DNA from: Paucisalibacillus globulus
Lineage (GTDB): Bacteria; Bacillota; Bacilli; Bacillales; Amphibacillaceae
Assembly: GCF_900184735.1 (NCBI RefSeq)
Contig: NZ_LT855393.1
Span: 186,001-250,000, forward strand
Direction: 5' to 3'
Length of the DNA: 64,000 nucleotides
The notes under the pieces were generated by a model that was given only the letters and a program-made list of their open reading frames with translations, was not told the DNA's origin and did not search any database. The translations under genes and the position numbers were made by a program. Below are positions 62,587 through 64,000 of this stretch, piece by piece. Positions within the stretch are counted from its first letter, which is position 1, and the number at the start of each line of letters is the position of its first letter.

Positions 62587-63027
62587 GTGAAAATCAGTCA
62601 GGAAATGTTGAAACAGGTAGACACATCACAAAAGAATTTACGTACTAGAGAACCTAATCTTCCATCCTTCGGTAATTTAGTTCAGTCCCAAACCCAAAAA
62701 CTGCAACAAACAGAGTTACAACGATTAATGAGTGACATTACGCTTCAAGGAGATCGTCTAGCACGATATCGTTCTTTTAAAGATTTAGTGAAGTTTAAAC
62801 GATTAATAAAACGCTTTTTAGAAGAAGCTGTTTCGAGCGGTATGGACTTACAGAAGTCTCTTAGTTTTAGTTATACCGGCAGTAGTAGAAACTTAACTCT
62901 AGTGAAACAAATTGATGAAAAACTGATCGAATTAACAGAGGAAATTATGAGTCAAGAAAAGAAGACAGTAGACTTATTAGGACTTATTGGAGAAATTAAA
63001 GGTCTATTGATTAATTTATATACGTAA
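62587..63027 (+). CDS. yaaR: YaaR family protein (DUF327)
   Basis: 146 residues, helical, without membrane segments. The core LARYRSFKDLVKFKRLIKRF and the end DLLGLIGEIKGLLINLYT match DUF327. GTG at 62587 after GGGGGCTGAGC. Function unknown; position between darA and holB is conserved. Confidence 0.88.
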   Translation: MKISQEMLKQVDTSQKNLRTREPNLPSFGNLVQSQTQKLQQTELQRLMSDITLQGDRLARYRSFKDLVKFKRLIKRFLEEAVSSGMDLQKSLSFSYTGSSRNLTLVKQIDEKLIELTEEIMSQEKKTVDLLGLIGEIKGLLINLYT

Positions 63028-63059
63028 ATGGACAAGCACTTAAATAGGTAGGGATTAGG

Positions 63060-64000
63060 ATGAAAACGTGGTCTGAAGTAGCGGAAATACAACCAATGGC
63101 TAGTAAAATTATTACCAATAGTATTGTGAAGGACCGCATTTCACATGCTTATTTAATTCAAGGTGCACGTGGAACTGGGAAGGAAGCAATTGCTGTCTTA
63201 ATTGCTAAGGTCTTGTTTTGTGAAAATCTATCAGGTGTTAATCCGTGTTTGGATTGTAATGCATGTAAACGAATAGATTCTCGTAATCACCCTGACGTCC
63301 ATTGGATTGAGCCAGAAGGCCAATCTATTAAAATTGAACAGATAAGAAATTTACAAAAAGAATTTACCTATTCTGGTCTTGAGTCAGATCAGAAAGTTTA
63401 TATGATAAAAGGCGCTGAAACGTTAACGGCAAATGCGGCGAATCGGATTCTCAAGTTTTTAGAGGAGCCAAGCCAAAAAACAACAGCTATTATGTTAACC
63501 GAGAATAGCCAATCTATTCTACCAACGATACGTTCTCGTTGTCAGAACATTGATTTACAACCATTAAATGCTCTTAAGTTCCAAGAGAAATTAGTAGAAT
63601 CAGGATTAAATGAAGCAAGTGCAAAATTAATGAGTGCACTTACTAATAATCTTGATGAAGCAATGGAATGGAGCCAAGACGAGTGGTTTGCCGAAGCAAG
63701 AAAATTAGTGGTACAATTAGTAGAAACATTTACAGATAATTCAAATGATGTGTATCTATTTATACATAATCATTGGTTACAACATTTTAAAGAGAGAATT
63801 AAAATCGATCAAGGCATCGATTTATTGCTTTTAGCTTTTAAAGATATATTATATTCTCATCTAGATAATGAAGAATCACTTGTGTTCTTCCAACAAGATG
63901 AACAATTAGAGCGTCTTAGTATGTACTTTTCACAAGAAAAACTGATTTCCATTTTACATGGATTACTAGATGCAAAGAGAAAATTGAAGCAAAATGTCCA
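63060..64000 (+). CDS. holB: DNA polymerase III delta' subunit, N-terminal part, cut by window edge
   Basis: About 313 codons, open to the window end. ATG at 63060 follows AGGTAGGG. N-terminal AAA+ region with a modified P-loop GARGTGKEA, a zinc module with CLDCNACKR, and the SRC motif in TIRSRCQNID. These are delta' features of the clamp loader, related to DnaX encoded at 55.4 kb. Residues near the C-terminus are outside the window. Confidence 0.93.
   Translation, partial: MKTWSEVAEIQPMASKIITNSIVKDRISHAYLIQGARGTGKEAIAVLIAKVLFCENLSGVNPCLDCNACKRIDSRNHPDVHWIEPEGQSIKIEQIRNLQKEFTYSGLESDQKVYMIKGAETLTANAANRILKFLEEPSQKTTAIMLTENSQSILPTIRSRCQNIDLQPLNALKFQEKLVESGLNEASAKLMSALTNNLDEAMEWSQDEWFAEARKLVVQLVETFTDNSNDVYLFIHNHWLQHFKERIKIDQGIDLLLLAFKDILYSHLDNEESLVFFQQDEQLERLSMYFSQEKLISILHGLLDAKRKLKQNV

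Noticed and set aside
63060-63250. Second copy of dnaX
   Set aside because: The partial gene at the right edge has an N-terminus like clamp-loader subunits but a modified P-loop (GARGTGKEA), the delta' pattern, and the conserved holB position.

Overview
The window is about 64 kb around the chromosomal replication origin of a low-GC, endospore-forming member of the Bacillaceae. Gene order closely follows the Bacillus subtilis origin region. Spore genes (gerA-type operon, sleL/yaaH, bofA, csfB, yyaC, spoIIIJ), a serS T-box and a Bacillus-type SRP RNA support this. The protein sequences suggest the Oceanobacillus/Virgibacillus side of the family, but that is an impression and not a measurement. 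Base composition is AT-rich except in dispersed GC-rich repeats.

Left arm (1-25461, almost all on the minus strand, transcribed away from the origin). From the origin outward: rpmH-rnpA-spoIIIJ-jag, two small genes of unknown role and a YozQ-like gene, an anchored hypothetical protein, mnmE-mnmG-rsmG, noc, soj-spo0J with two perfect parS sites, a DUF554 membrane protein, yyaC (plus strand), a YkvI-like permease, a DUF951 protein, ychF, rpsF-ssb-rpsR, yybS-gdpP-rplI-dnaC, purA with PurR boxes, and the start of a LysM/G5 peptidoglycan hydrolase cut by the window edge.

Origin (25.6-28.2 kb). DnaA boxes lie upstream of dnaA and between dnaA and dnaN. The dnaA-dnaN spacer also has a DnaA-trio-like tract and an AT-rich unwinding region. 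A third, unexpected group of five DnaA boxes lies upstream of mnmE.

Right arm (28.2-64 kb, mostly plus strand). dnaA-dnaN-yaaA-recF-remB-gyrB-gyrA, an HD-GYP-like protein with a changed HD motif, yaaC (minus), guaB, dacA, T-box-serS, tRNA-Ser, dck and dgk (minus), tRNA-Arg, a truncated homing-endonuclease-repeat protein, a gerA/B/C germinant receptor operon (minus), acsA with a cre site, sleL and yaaI (minus), tadA, SRP RNA, dnaX-ebfC-recR-yaaL, bofA, csfB, yaaO, tmk-darA-yaaR and the start of holB. The rRNA operons and pdxST that occupy this arm in B. subtilis are absent.

Three repeat families fill the spacers: family A, GC-rich long imperfect palindromes (six copies); family B, about 190 bp structured elements (two copies and one end-to-end remnant); and family C, two arrays with an exact 52-bp period. 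I see no phage, insertion sequence, CRISPR array or defence island. The most unusual signals are the repeat families and the DnaA-box group near mnmE.
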